Assembly: GCA_008933765.1 (NCBI GenBank)
Contig: WBUK01000016.1
Location: 1-64,000, forward strand
Direction of reading: 5' to 3'
Length of the DNA stretch: 64,000 nucleotides
Origin: Ignavibacteriaceae bacterium
GTDB taxonomy: Bacteria; Bacteroidota; Ignavibacteria; Ignavibacteriales; Ignavibacteriaceae
Below are positions 42,064-49,844 of this stretch, piece by piece. Under the pieces are notes generated by a model, which did not search any database, was not told the origin of the DNA, and worked only from the letters and a program-made list of their open reading frames with translations. Position numbers and translations under genes: made by a program. The stretch's first letter is position 1; each line of letters starts with the position of its first letter.

Positions 42064-43254
42064 ATGGCTTACGATTCAATCACACAGGGGGTGGTTTCTT
42101 CCAACAATATGAACGCTGCAAATGCAGTGCCGGATGTGGAGAAGATACTTTATCTGATGAAACCCTACCAAACACCACTTATGCAGTATCTCTGGTTTTC
42201 CGGCAGAAAAAGCAAGGAGGTTACAAGTCCTTTCGCAAAATTTTCATGGTTCGAGAGTGAACTATATCCGCACCAAACTGCAACAAAAATGCCGATCGAC
42301 ACAACCGGGTCGCCGGCTATATTGTCGTTGAATAGTTCGAATTGTGTTAACATCGGAATATTCAATTTAGACGACATCGTACTGATAGAAGAGACGGATC
42401 AGATGGCGTTCGTACAGTCAAAATCTAATTCGTTGGTGCAGCTTGGTGCGATAGACGGCACTTCATCGTTATCATCATTGGAAGGGGAAAGCGTATATCT
42501 GAAAATCATTGGTTCGCGGAACACTGAATATTCAGGAGTAAGAGCTGCAGTAAGCGTAAAAGAAACGGAGAAGTTCAATTACCTGAATATTTTCAGTGAA
42601 AGTGTAGCCACAACGGTCAGGCACCAGGCGGGTGAAAGTTATACGGATGGTGTTGACCATGCAGCACTTGTAGCAAAAAAAATTGAAGAGATGAAACTTC
42701 AGGCAGAGCGCTACTTCTTGTTTGCGCCCAATCAGGGGTACGCAACTTCGGGGAACTACAGAACCACCTGGGGGCACGGCTTTTTAGGAAGGATTCAGAC
42801 GAATGTAAATTCATACTCTCCGAGCCTTACCGAGGAGATTTTTGATGATCATTTAAGGAGCGTTTTTGAGAAAGGTTCCAACAGAAAAATCCATTTATGC
42901 GGAAGCGGTCAGTTAACTGAGATAAACAAGTTCGTTAAGGAAAGATATGAGTTAAACCCAAACCCGGTTGTATCAATCTACGGGGTTAATGTCAGGGAAT
43001 ATCTTACACCCTTCGGAACTGTTGACATAATCTGGAATCCGGTGATGGACGGCAAATTCACAGATTACGGTTTCACAATCGATGCTGAAAAGATCAGACT
43101 TCGTTATATGGCGAATGATAAGAAGGGAAGCCGTCGGTTCAGAATAGAAGAGGGGGTAGAAACACCCGGAGTTGACGGAACCACTACGAAGATACTGATG
43201 GATCTCGGAATCGAAATCCACAACGAAGAATGTCACGGCATACTTAAGAAATAG
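42064..43254 (+). CDS. Major capsid protein, SU10/DUF5309-like
   Basis: A 396-residue protein with the layout of the SU10-type major capsid family. The N-terminus VEKILYLMKPYQTPLMQYLWF is followed by a conserved block KFSWFESELYP, then a middle ERYFLFAPNQ...RTTWGHGFLG, and the C-terminal block YGVNVREYLTPFGTVDIIWNPVM and LDLGIEIHNEECHGIL-like end. It would form the icosahedral shell by the HK97 fold. GAGGAAAA precedes the ATG. Assignment is from pattern memory of the family; no search could be run. Confidence 0.7.
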   Translation: MAYDSITQGVVSSNNMNAANAVPDVEKILYLMKPYQTPLMQYLWFSGRKSKEVTSPFAKFSWFESELYPHQTATKMPIDTTGSPAILSLNSSNCVNIGIFNLDDIVLIEETDQMAFVQSKSNSLVQLGAIDGTSSLSSLEGESVYLKIIGSRNTEYSGVRAAVSVKETEKFNYLNIFSESVATTVRHQAGESYTDGVDHAALVAKKIEEMKLQAERYFLFAPNQGYATSGNYRTTWGHGFLGRIQTNVNSYSPSLTEEIFDDHLRSVFEKGSNRKIHLCGSGQLTEINKFVKERYELNPNPVVSIYGVNVREYLTPFGTVDIIWNPVMDGKFTDYGFTIDAEKIRLRYMANDKKGSRRFRIEEGVETPGVDGTTTKILMDLGIEIHNEECHGILKK

Positions 43255-43263
43255 GAGTTGTGG

Positions 43264-43629
43264 ATGAAATTCATATCAAAGTATCGCCGGTATTCTATAA
43301 CACTACAGGGGCAGAAATTTGCCTTCACGCCGGAGGAAGCAGCGGGAGTTTACACCACTTCCGATCAGGCTGAAATAGCGCTCTTAAGGGAAGCCGCAGC
43401 ATTCGGACGCGACTACCACCAAATCGAAGGTTCAGCGGGTAGCACACCGAAAAAGGCAACCGAATATTACGGAAAAGAAGGCGGAGAAAATTCAGGTTCA
43501 GCGGGTAGCACACCGAAAAGGGCAACCGCTGAAAGAGTTACGGGAGAAACAGACGCCGGTTCAAATTCATCCGTAATAAACAAAGGCACGGGTGAAACCA
43601 AACCGATAATCAGAGGAAAGAAAAAATGA
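43264..43629 (+). CDS. Small virion protein, possible head-completion protein, with in-frame duplication
   Basis: A 121-residue protein. Residues 1-55 (MKFISKYRRYSITLQGQKF and FTPEEAAGVYTTSDQAEIALLR) recall short head-tail connector proteins that begin with a beta hairpin and a 'TTD' turn. The remainder is Gly/Ser/Thr-rich and disordered and contains SAGSTPK(K/R)AT twice, from a 66-bp in-frame duplication (43429-43462 and 43495-43528). ATG 43264 with GGAG six bases upstream is better than TTG 43258. Its stop overlaps the next start (ATGA). Confidence 0.5.
   Translation: MKFISKYRRYSITLQGQKFAFTPEEAAGVYTTSDQAEIALLREAAAFGRDYHQIEGSAGSTPKKATEYYGKEGGENSGSAGSTPKRATAERVTGETDAGSNSSVINKGTGETKPIIRGKKK
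43429..43528 (+). repeat. 34-bp in-frame direct repeat, 66-bp period
   Basis: 43429-43462 recurs at 43495-43528 with one base change (Lys to Arg). Sixty-six is a multiple of three, so the reading frame is preserved. Confidence 0.92.
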
Positions 43630-44252
43630 ACACGGCGAATCTGACAGCCAGAATCCGCAGCCTTTTGGATGAAAGAGAGGCCGGTTTTTGGAGTGACGAA
43701 GAGATAACCGCTGCATTGAACGAGGCGCAAACTGAAGTGATAAACTACGCATTGTTCGTTTTTACAAACGGGGGGCTTGCTTCAGGGCTCCCGTTTGTTC
43801 TTACGCCTTTTGAGACCGAAGAGAGGTTCACATCAGTTACGGGTTCAGAAGTGCCGCTTCCTGAGGATCTGCTCTACATATTTGAGGTCAAGTGCGCCAC
43901 TTCACAAAATGGTGAAGAAAAGCCTGTACCGATTTGGAGTATGTCGTTGACGCGTTACGCCAGAGAGCATAATTCACTGCTAAAATCGGGGGCAGGAAGC
44001 ATGTTTTGTCATGTTGCCGGAAGCGAGCTTGTGTTCAGTTCACCATTGAACAGCGGCAGTTACACGATTGCGTACTTAAGGAAACCGGACGAAATAACAG
44101 AAGTGCAGGGGAGTGAACTTCCGGAAAATTGTTCCGGAGCTCTCGTAGCTTACGCAACAGCGCTGCTGTTAGAAAAGGATAAGCAACACGATGAGTCGGC
44201 AAATTTTTTCAGGCTCTATACGATGAAAGTTGAGCAACTTGCCGGCTTATAA
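43626..44252 (+). CDS. Phage head-tail adaptor-like protein
   Basis: A 208-residue protein with the helical start LTARIRSLLDEREAGFWSDEEI followed by TAALNEAQTEVINYAL, the pattern of the neck adaptors that sit on the portal ring (L-x-x-x-R-x-LLD...WSD-x-EI...LN-x-AQ). A beta-rich middle (PVPIWSMSLTRYAREHN, GSELVFSSPLNSGSYTIAYLRKP) and a C-terminal helix complete the fold. Its ATG overlaps the stop of the previous gene. In podoviruses this protein joins the portal to the nozzle; no portal gene is present here. Confidence 0.6.
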   Translation: MNTANLTARIRSLLDEREAGFWSDEEITAALNEAQTEVINYALFVFTNGGLASGLPFVLTPFETEERFTSVTGSEVPLPEDLLYIFEVKCATSQNGEEKPVPIWSMSLTRYAREHNSLLKSGAGSMFCHVAGSELVFSSPLNSGSYTIAYLRKPDEITEVQGSELPENCSGALVAYATALLLEKDKQHDESANFFRLYTMKVEQLAGL

Positions 44253-44318
44253 AACACAAAAATCGCAAAACATTAAATTATTGGAATTTAGAACCACCAA
44301 AAAAAGAGAGGGGGAAAT

Positions 44319-45044
44319 ATGTCTGCAACACTTGCCGAACTCCGGGATCAGATAGTAATTGACGCAAATGTGCACGGCAATCCGCAGTTTCCGGTAGCAC
44401 GGTTGAACCGAATAATCAACTTAGCACAAAGATCGATACAAACGGAACTTAACGGGCTTGGTATGAAAAAATGGGAAGCTGTAACAACGCTTTCAACACA
44501 ATCCCGTGAGGAAGAATTTGTAGGAAAACCGATTCTGGGCATTCCAATTGATGGGGTACAATTCCCGCAAATGTTGGAAAGCCCGCGCTCGATAATATTC
44601 ATTGAATGCAGCGACGGGACATCGCACGGGCTTGCCTACGAGGTTGATCTTGATATGTTCAAGGACCAGCTTGAAAACACCTGGCTTGCCCCCTCGGTCT
44701 CATCCGCGGTATTTATGCGTTTAGCCAATAAAATTTTATTTGCACCGGCAACCGTTACATCACTTAAGGCGTACTACTACAAGGCAGTGCCTGACTTAGT
44801 TAACGACGGTGATTTCACCACAATTCCGGTAGAATTTGAGGAATATGTGATTAAAAAGGCGGTTGCCGAGATCGACGGGATACTCGGAAATCTTGAGGCT
44901 AAACAGCTTAAAACAAAGCAAATCCAGAACGAGATTTCATCGGCTTACCAGAAATTTTTGGAAAAGCAGGGTGAAAAAAGGAGAATAACCCAGGAAAACA
45001 CGCGCGGCGTGCCCGATAACATTAGATATAACATGGGTTATTGA
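44319..45044 (+). CDS. Second head-tail adaptor-like protein
   Basis: A 241-residue protein similar in layout to the previous gene: LAELRDQIVIDANVHG, then FPVARLNRIINLAQRSIQTEL, a beta-rich centre (IIFIECSDGTSHGLAYEVD, RLANKILFAPATVTSLKAYYYKA) and a long C-terminal helix (VIKKAVAEIDGILGNLEAKQ). The AQR helix pattern again suggests a neck or connector protein. A good GAGGGGG ribosome-binding site precedes the ATG. The stop (TGA 45042-45044) overlaps a TTG that is in frame with the next gene. Confidence 0.5.
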   Translation: MSATLAELRDQIVIDANVHGNPQFPVARLNRIINLAQRSIQTELNGLGMKKWEAVTTLSTQSREEEFVGKPILGIPIDGVQFPQMLESPRSIIFIECSDGTSHGLAYEVDLDMFKDQLENTWLAPSVSSAVFMRLANKILFAPATVTSLKAYYYKAVPDLVNDGDFTTIPVEFEEYVIKKAVAEIDGILGNLEAKQLKTKQIQNEISSAYQKFLEKQGEKRRITQENTRGVPDNIRYNMGY

Positions 45045-45064
45045 TAATATGGGTTATTGATAAT
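45033..45064 (+). repeat. 16-bp tandem duplication at the adaptor gene end
   Basis: ATGGGTTATTGATAAT at 45033-45048 is repeated at once at 45049-45064. The first copy holds the last codons and stop of the adaptor gene. Confidence 0.95.
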
Positions 45065-45136
45065 GAACACAACGACCTTACTCAGCAAAAAAGGTACTGC
45101 GGCACTAAATTATGCAATAAAGGCAGGTTGCAGATA

Positions 45137-47353
45137 ATGGATACCACAATTTTCCACGGTGAAGTTTCGGGAATTGATGAAATCACAGCGCCACTTCTTC
45201 TGCCGGAAGGTATTGTGAGTGAAATGATCAACCTGCACTTAGACAGAAGCGGAGAAAGCGGTTTCCCCACCCGTCGGGGCAACTGGAGTAATCATTCCAC
45301 CACACCTTTCAGCGTGATTGATGGTGTTACATCGTTTGTTTCCGATTCAGACACACAATATTATGCAATATTTTCCGAGGGTAAAATTGCAGTTTCAGAG
45401 GATGGCAAAGGGGAGTGGCAAACCATAGCCGAAGGTTTAGAGATAAGCGCAATTACCGGGTCGCTTTCGCTTGGAATGGGCAGCACACTACTTCACAGCG
45501 GGCACGATTCGGTAGTAATTTCGGGCGAAGGGGTGGCAGCAGTCACCCCACTTTCTATCCCGCAGCCGGAAATCGCCGGAGGTTCTCCAATTTGTGCCGT
45601 ACACCATGATACAGGTGGCGAAATAGGCGCCGGGTGGTACAATTATGTGTTGGTTTACGAATCAGAAACGGGCGATCGCTCAAATCCATCGCAACCTTTC
45701 ACCGCTTATAAAGCTGCGGAATCAGGATCAACAGGCTTTTCGGGGAGTACAAACCGCGTTGAAATTACAAACATACCGGTTCCGAGTGACCCCCGGGTAA
45801 AAAAGAAGCGACTGTATCGTACTAAAGGGGTAATAACCTCCACTCTTTCGCCCTCGCCCTTTATTTATTATGAGGTGGCGGTTCTATCACCGGGGAGGAC
45901 CACCTTTACGGATAAAACCGCTGATGCGGATCTTTCAGTCAGACGGTTTGCCTTATTCACATCTTCACCAAAGGGAAAGTGTTGGTGCACGGCGCAGGGG
46001 CGGTTGTTTAGCGGCTCGGTTAAGGTGCCTGCAGTCAACTTTTTTGCACCTCCATTTTCAAACGACGGAGTTAGCACCAAAATATTCCGCGGCACCGGGT
46101 TTGCCTCCGGCGGGTCGTTAGGAAATGCGTCGGCTTACAAGTACCGCTTGGTGTATATTGATGAGAACGGCACCACTTCGGCTATGATCGAAACTCCGCA
46201 GATCGATACTCCGGGAGATAATTTTGAACTGTTGGCAAAAATTAAATTAGACTACCTGCCCTATCTGCCCTCGGATGAAAAATTAAGAATCACGGAAAAA
46301 AGATTATACCGCACAAAGCGAAACGGTTCGGTTTTTTACCGTCACCCTGTCGAGTTGTCATTTAGTTTACTAAGTTATGAGGATACAGTTGCAGATACCG
46401 CACTTCTTTCGGAAACATTTCCTGCAAGTGTTGAGCCGCGTGGCTATCCGGCGTCTTTGGTTTTTTCCGAGACCGGGCGACATTTCACATTTCCTCCTGA
46501 AAACATAATTTCTTTGCCGGGTGGTGATGAAGAGGAAATAATGAGCATTCACGAGGAAAACGACGGTGTGCTGATATTGACGCAAAAGGCTGTTTATAAG
46601 CTGTTTACGCAGGGTGATCCGTTGACCTGGCGGTTAATTACGCTAATTGAGGGGGTGGGGCAAACACTTGAAAATGGTGTACTCAGAGTTCCGTACGGAG
46701 TAATTTTTTATTCAGGCGGAGCGGTTTACCGGTTTCAAAAAGGTGAACTGCAGAACATCGGTGAGGGGGTTGCCAAAACGCTTTCGTTGGTTCAAAGGTT
46801 TTGGAGCCCGGCACGCTTTTCGGTGCTGAGGTGGTGCGGTTTCCCGGTTAAATTGATCAACAATTCAAGGTTGTTGCTGATATTTGATGAAAAAAACGGT
46901 GCATGGTACAAGTTCACGCACCCGGGGCTTGCCGGTGTTGCAAGCAGTGGCGGAACTGATGAAAGGCTGTTGACATACGCCGGCGGAAATATTCTGAAAT
47001 ACTCACATCAGGGTGAGGGACCTGATGTGATTGGTGAATTGGACAGCGATATTGAGGTTAAGCTTATAACGCGCGAATATGCAGCTGCGGGGTTTATCTG
47101 GCAGCGATTGCGCAAGTTGCGGCTTTATCTTAAAACACTTTCGGGAGGTGTTACAGTGAAACTAAGAACTACGGCGGGCGAGATAGTTTTTTCCCACACT
47201 TTTACCGAAGCAAAGGAAGTGTTGCGGATTAACCCCATTGAATCTGCGGATGGGATGAAAGCCATTTGCCGAACGGTTTCAATTGAAATTACGGGGACAG
47301 GTTTAAAAACGCTTCAGGGAATAAAGTTGGAGAAACGGAGTTTAAGAAATTGA
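45137..47353 (+). CDS. Large beta-rich virion protein, tail nozzle/DNA-stabilisation-like
   Basis: A 738-residue, beta-strand-rich protein. It begins EVSGIDEITAPLLLPEGIVS and reaches GFPTRRGNW, then repeats of strand-turn units (FSEGKIAVSEDGKGEWQTIA) and twice a block ending in KKKRLYRTKG and EKRLYRTKRNG. Such 'R-N-W-x' starts and YRT repeats are common in podovirus nozzle or packaged-DNA-stabilisation proteins placed after the adaptors. ATG 45137 is chosen; the frame also extends to TTG 45041, which overlaps the previous stop and would add 32 residues. Function is inferred from position and layout only. Confidence 0.5.
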   Translation: MDTTIFHGEVSGIDEITAPLLLPEGIVSEMINLHLDRSGESGFPTRRGNWSNHSTTPFSVIDGVTSFVSDSDTQYYAIFSEGKIAVSEDGKGEWQTIAEGLEISAITGSLSLGMGSTLLHSGHDSVVISGEGVAAVTPLSIPQPEIAGGSPICAVHHDTGGEIGAGWYNYVLVYESETGDRSNPSQPFTAYKAAESGSTGFSGSTNRVEITNIPVPSDPRVKKKRLYRTKGVITSTLSPSPFIYYEVAVLSPGRTTFTDKTADADLSVRRFALFTSSPKGKCWCTAQGRLFSGSVKVPAVNFFAPPFSNDGVSTKIFRGTGFASGGSLGNASAYKYRLVYIDENGTTSAMIETPQIDTPGDNFELLAKIKLDYLPYLPSDEKLRITEKRLYRTKRNGSVFYRHPVELSFSLLSYEDTVADTALLSETFPASVEPRGYPASLVFSETGRHFTFPPENIISLPGGDEEEIMSIHEENDGVLILTQKAVYKLFTQGDPLTWRLITLIEGVGQTLENGVLRVPYGVIFYSGGAVYRFQKGELQNIGEGVAKTLSLVQRFWSPARFSVLRWCGFPVKLINNSRLLLIFDEKNGAWYKFTHPGLAGVASSGGTDERLLTYAGGNILKYSHQGEGPDVIGELDSDIEVKLITREYAAAGFIWQRLRKLRLYLKTLSGGVTVKLRTTAGEIVFSHTFTEAKEVLRINPIESADGMKAICRTVSIEITGTGLKTLQGIKLEKRSLRN

Positions 47354-47661
47354 ATAAATTGAACAAATTGAATAAAGAAGAGGCACGGGGGTTATTTTCA
47401 CCGTTGCCGGCGGTTGGCGAAAGGCTGCCGGAAAAAGGCAGTATGCCCGACGGAAGTTTTTATCTGTTAAGAAAAACCGGACTGAAGATTTTGTTTCTTT
47501 TCATCGGGGGTGAAAGGCTGCCGGTGGCAACACTTCCCGCGGTTTTGGAACGGCTCCCCACCGTTGAAGGCTTGCCCGAGTTAACGACAGTGTTCGTTAA
47601 AAACGGCAGCGCAGTTGAGCAGCATATTTTAATCAGAAGTGTCTGGCAAAAAATTAGTTAG
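47350..47661 (+). CDS. Small protein, unknown function
   Basis: A 103-residue frame starting at TTG 47350, which overlaps the previous stop (TTGA). The first nine codons come from a 9-bp tandem repeat (TTGAAYAAA three times), so each of three in-frame TTGs could be a start. The body contains related Pro/Leu motifs (PAVGERLP, PAVLERLP, TVEGLPE) that look like internal duplication. No family is recognised. It might be a small virion accessory protein; it might also not be translated. Confidence 0.4.
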   Translation: MNKLNKLNKEEARGLFSPLPAVGERLPEKGSMPDGSFYLLRKTGLKILFLFIGGERLPVATLPAVLERLPTVEGLPELTTVFVKNGSAVEQHILIRSVWQKIS

Positions 47662-47788
47662 CGGAAGCGGCTGTAAGAGGGCTGGATTATGTTGAAAGTT
47701 AAGGCAGAATAGATACAGGGTGGAGGGAAAATGTTTATCCCATGGTTTAAAACACTGGAGTAATATGAAACACAGGGGAAATATGATA

Positions 47789-47910
47789 AGAGATTTAAAA
47801 ATAAGGAGGAGAAATGCCAGAGTTTGGGGAGAGAAAAATTATAAACAAGGCAGACGGTGGTAACACCTAAGGTGATGATGAGAGATTTAAAAATAAGGAG
47901 GAGAAATGCC
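47789..47910 (+). repeat. Duplicated ribosome-binding site and start of the 47906 gene
   Basis: 30 bp ending in AAGGAGGAGAAATGCC at 47789-47818 recur exactly at 47881-47910, a 92-bp period, with similarity five bases further upstream. The left copy opens an 18-codon frame (47814-47870, MPEFGERKIINKADGGNT); the right copy starts the real gene, which also begins MPE. Confidence 0.95.
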
Positions 47911-48607
47911 TGAAGTTAATGAGACTTACGGTAAAATAATGGAGGAATTGCTGCGCTCGGCGCTGGGGAGTGTATTCCCGGGGGTTGTGCCTGCAGGAAC
48001 CGAAAAGCTTTTTGGCGGAAAAGATATTATGCCGCAATGGTTAGCGGGTGTTTCGGATTACAAAAACATGCTGAAAGAAACCGCAAATTCCGGAAGCAAA
48101 GCGCTAAAGGATCAGCAGGCGCAGGGTTTGAAGCAGATTGAGCGCTCCGGTGGTGAAGCTTTGGAAAATCTGAGGGATACGATGGTTGCTGCCGGGCTTA
48201 ATCGCTCGGGAGTTTCTGCAAATGCACAGAACAAACTGTTCGAAAAAGAAACCGACGCAAAAAATGATTTGGTAACCCGAATTGCCGCTTTGAATGAAGA
48301 AAACAGAAAAGATGCGCTCGGCAAACTTCTGGGGATTGAGCAAACTGCCGCTTCTCTGGGAATAAGCGACAGAGAGGCAGGTAACAGACTGCTTTCGATG
48401 ATTGGCGACCTGAAACTTTCCGGGGAGAGAAACAGAATGCTGAGGGATGAACTTGACTTAAAAAAGAGGCAGTATGAAGAGGGTAAAACCGGGTTTGGAG
48501 GCGTTATTGGCTCGATTTTGGGGAGCCTGCTTGGTGTTGCCTCCGGAGGGCTTGCACTCGGAGCCGGCGATAAACTTAGTGATATGATCTTTGGGGGAAA
48601 TAGTTAG
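47906..48607 (+). CDS. Ejection/internal virion protein-like
   Basis: A 233-residue protein. The middle is a long amphipathic helix rich in Ala, Asn, Glu and Lys (LRDTMVAAGLNRSGVSANAQ followed by ...AALNEENRKDALG), the kind seen in internal virion and DNA-ejection proteins, where the R-S-G-x-x-x-N-A motif recurs. The C-terminus is a Gly-rich hydrophobic stretch (GFGGVIGSILGSLLGVASGG) that could insert into a membrane. It has the strongest ribosome-binding site of the cluster (AAGGAGGAG). Such proteins form a channel for DNA passage. Assignment is by pattern and position. Confidence 0.5.
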   Translation: MPEVNETYGKIMEELLRSALGSVFPGVVPAGTEKLFGGKDIMPQWLAGVSDYKNMLKETANSGSKALKDQQAQGLKQIERSGGEALENLRDTMVAAGLNRSGVSANAQNKLFEKETDAKNDLVTRIAALNEENRKDALGKLLGIEQTAASLGISDREAGNRLLSMIGDLKLSGERNRMLRDELDLKKRQYEEGKTGFGGVIGSILGSLLGVASGGLALGAGDKLSDMIFGGNS

Positions 48608-48622
48608 AAAGGGAAAAAACAA

Positions 48623-48922
48623 ATGGAGGTATTATTCAGTTTATTGGGTGTATGGTATTTAGCGCTGTTTGGTGCGATCACCAGCATAATAACAGAGGCT
48701 TCTTATTCCATAGTGAGGGGCTACATTCGCAAGCGTTGGCTTGTGATGGTGGTGGCGCTGTTGGTAACGATTCTGGGAGATGTTACAACGGGCAAACTGA
48801 GCACATCGGTGCTTAGTGTACTGTTGGTTACATCTTTTTCAATATTATTTTACACATACATCGGCGAATACACGATCAAAAAAATATTTGAATATCTGCG
48901 GGGTGAAAGACGAATTGAGTAG
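48623..48922 (+). CDS. Holin-like membrane protein
   Basis: A 99-residue protein with three hydrophobic segments (LFSLLGVWYLALFGAITSII, WLVMVVALLVTILGDV, STSVLSVLLVTSFSILFYTY) and a charged C-terminus (KKIFEYLRGERRIE). Size, topology and location before the spanin-like and amidase genes suggest a holin that opens the inner membrane to release the amidase. No holin family is recognised. Its stop lies in the first copy of a threefold repeat (48913-49100). Confidence 0.55.
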   Translation: MEVLFSLLGVWYLALFGAITSIITEASYSIVRGYIRKRWLVMVVALLVTILGDVTTGKLSTSVLSVLLVTSFSILFYTYIGEYTIKKIFEYLRGERRIE

Positions 48923-49100
48923 AGGGATTACTATTTATCCGGGTGCCTTTTTGGAATCGCTGTTTAGTGAAATGAACAATTGGTTCATTATTTGTCCGGG
49001 TGTTTTATTGAAACCACGCTTAGGAGGAGGAATTGAACAGAGGGATCATCATGCTACTGAGTGCCTTTTTGAAACCACGCTTAGGGGGCGGAATTGAGTA
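48913..49100 (+). repeat. About 60-bp imperfect repeat, three copies plus start, between holin and spanin-like genes
   Basis: Copies begin near 48913, 48970 and 49031, and a fourth start at 49092 opens the next gene. Shared words are AATTGAGTAGAG/AATTGAACAGAG, CCGGGTGCCTTTTTG and GAAACCACGCTTAGG. In the ancestral form TTGAGTAGA probably served at once as stop of the holin gene (TAG) and start of the next (TTG). Confidence 0.8.
48915..49097 (+). other. 60-codon bridging frame between holin and spanin-like genes
   Basis: TTG at 48915 overlaps the holin stop (TTGAGTAG). The frame runs 60 codons through the repeats and stops at TGA 49095-49097, overlapping the TTG start at 49094 (TTGA). A second in-repeat frame from TTG 49033 (22 codons, after a strong TTAGGAGGAGG) ends at 49101. 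They may be relics of the duplication or relay ribosomes; a functional peptide is not supported. Confidence 0.4.
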
Positions 49101-49720
49101 GAGATTTCATCTTTGCCGTAGTTTTGTTGTTATCCGGTGCGGTGCTTGGCGGAATATTTTACGGGAAGTTTTTGTGCAAGCCTCCGCCAAACTCAGGAAG
49201 TGAAGTCGTGGTACAGGAAAGAGTCATAATCAAACGAGATACGATAACAACAGAAAAAATCAGCACCATAGAGCGCATAAAACCGGTTTTTTCAACCGAC
49301 ACTATGTCGGTTAATGCTCAATCAGATTCAACACTAACCGAAGTGGTAAGACTACCGGTTCCGGTGCAGAATTCTGATTCAGCGACAAGCGAAAAACCTG
49401 TACCAACAACGGAAAAGGTACCCGGGCAAACGATGTTTACAGCGTATGAAGCAAAAGCAGATACGGTAATGTTTGATTCATTTCTGCGTTTATCCGTTAA
49501 GTTTACATCCTCAATTCCGCTTGATACCGCCGGATATTTCAGCATAAAAGCCACTCTGAGCGAAAGGGAGATTAAGGAAAAGGAGATACGGTACATTGAG
49601 AAAGAAGAGGGTTTCTTTAACAAATGGCTGCACTTCGGTTTGGTGATTGCACCCGGATACGGGATAGTTGAAAAGAAAGGTGATTTTTTCATCGGTATGG
49701 GTATTATGATAGGGTTGTGA
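49094..49720 (+). CDS. Membrane-anchored lysis accessory protein, spanin-like
   Basis: A 208-residue protein with one N-terminal membrane helix (FIFAVVLLLSGAVLGGIFYG) and a periplasmic domain: a Thr/Glu-rich stretch with RDTITTEKISTIERIK, then a beta-rich part (FLRLSVKFTSSIPLDTAGYF), and at the end a second weakly hydrophobic segment (HFGLVIAPGYGIV). One-pass proteins of this design between holin and endolysin genes are often i-spanin-like in Bacteroidota phages. It starts at TTG 49094 with GGGGGCGG upstream. Family not recognised with certainty. Confidence 0.4.
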   Translation: MSRDFIFAVVLLLSGAVLGGIFYGKFLCKPPPNSGSEVVVQERVIIKRDTITTEKISTIERIKPVFSTDTMSVNAQSDSTLTEVVRLPVPVQNSDSATSEKPVPTTEKVPGQTMFTAYEAKADTVMFDSFLRLSVKFTSSIPLDTAGYFSIKATLSEREIKEKEIRYIEKEEGFFNKWLHFGLVIAPGYGIVEKKGDFFIGMGIMIGL

Positions 49721-49844
49721 AAAAATCCATTCATCTGCAGTCAAGTTTCCCATTGGAAACGAAAAAGCCCGTTAATTGAAAGGGAGTCAATTTAAGGCGG
49801 CAATAATTAAAATTTATTTAACATATTGAGGGTTATAAGAAACC

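Noticed and set aside
48816-49097. 93-codon frame overlapping the holin gene
   Set aside because: The first part is a shadow of the holin gene. Only the part after 48915, made of repeats, is discussed as a bridging frame.
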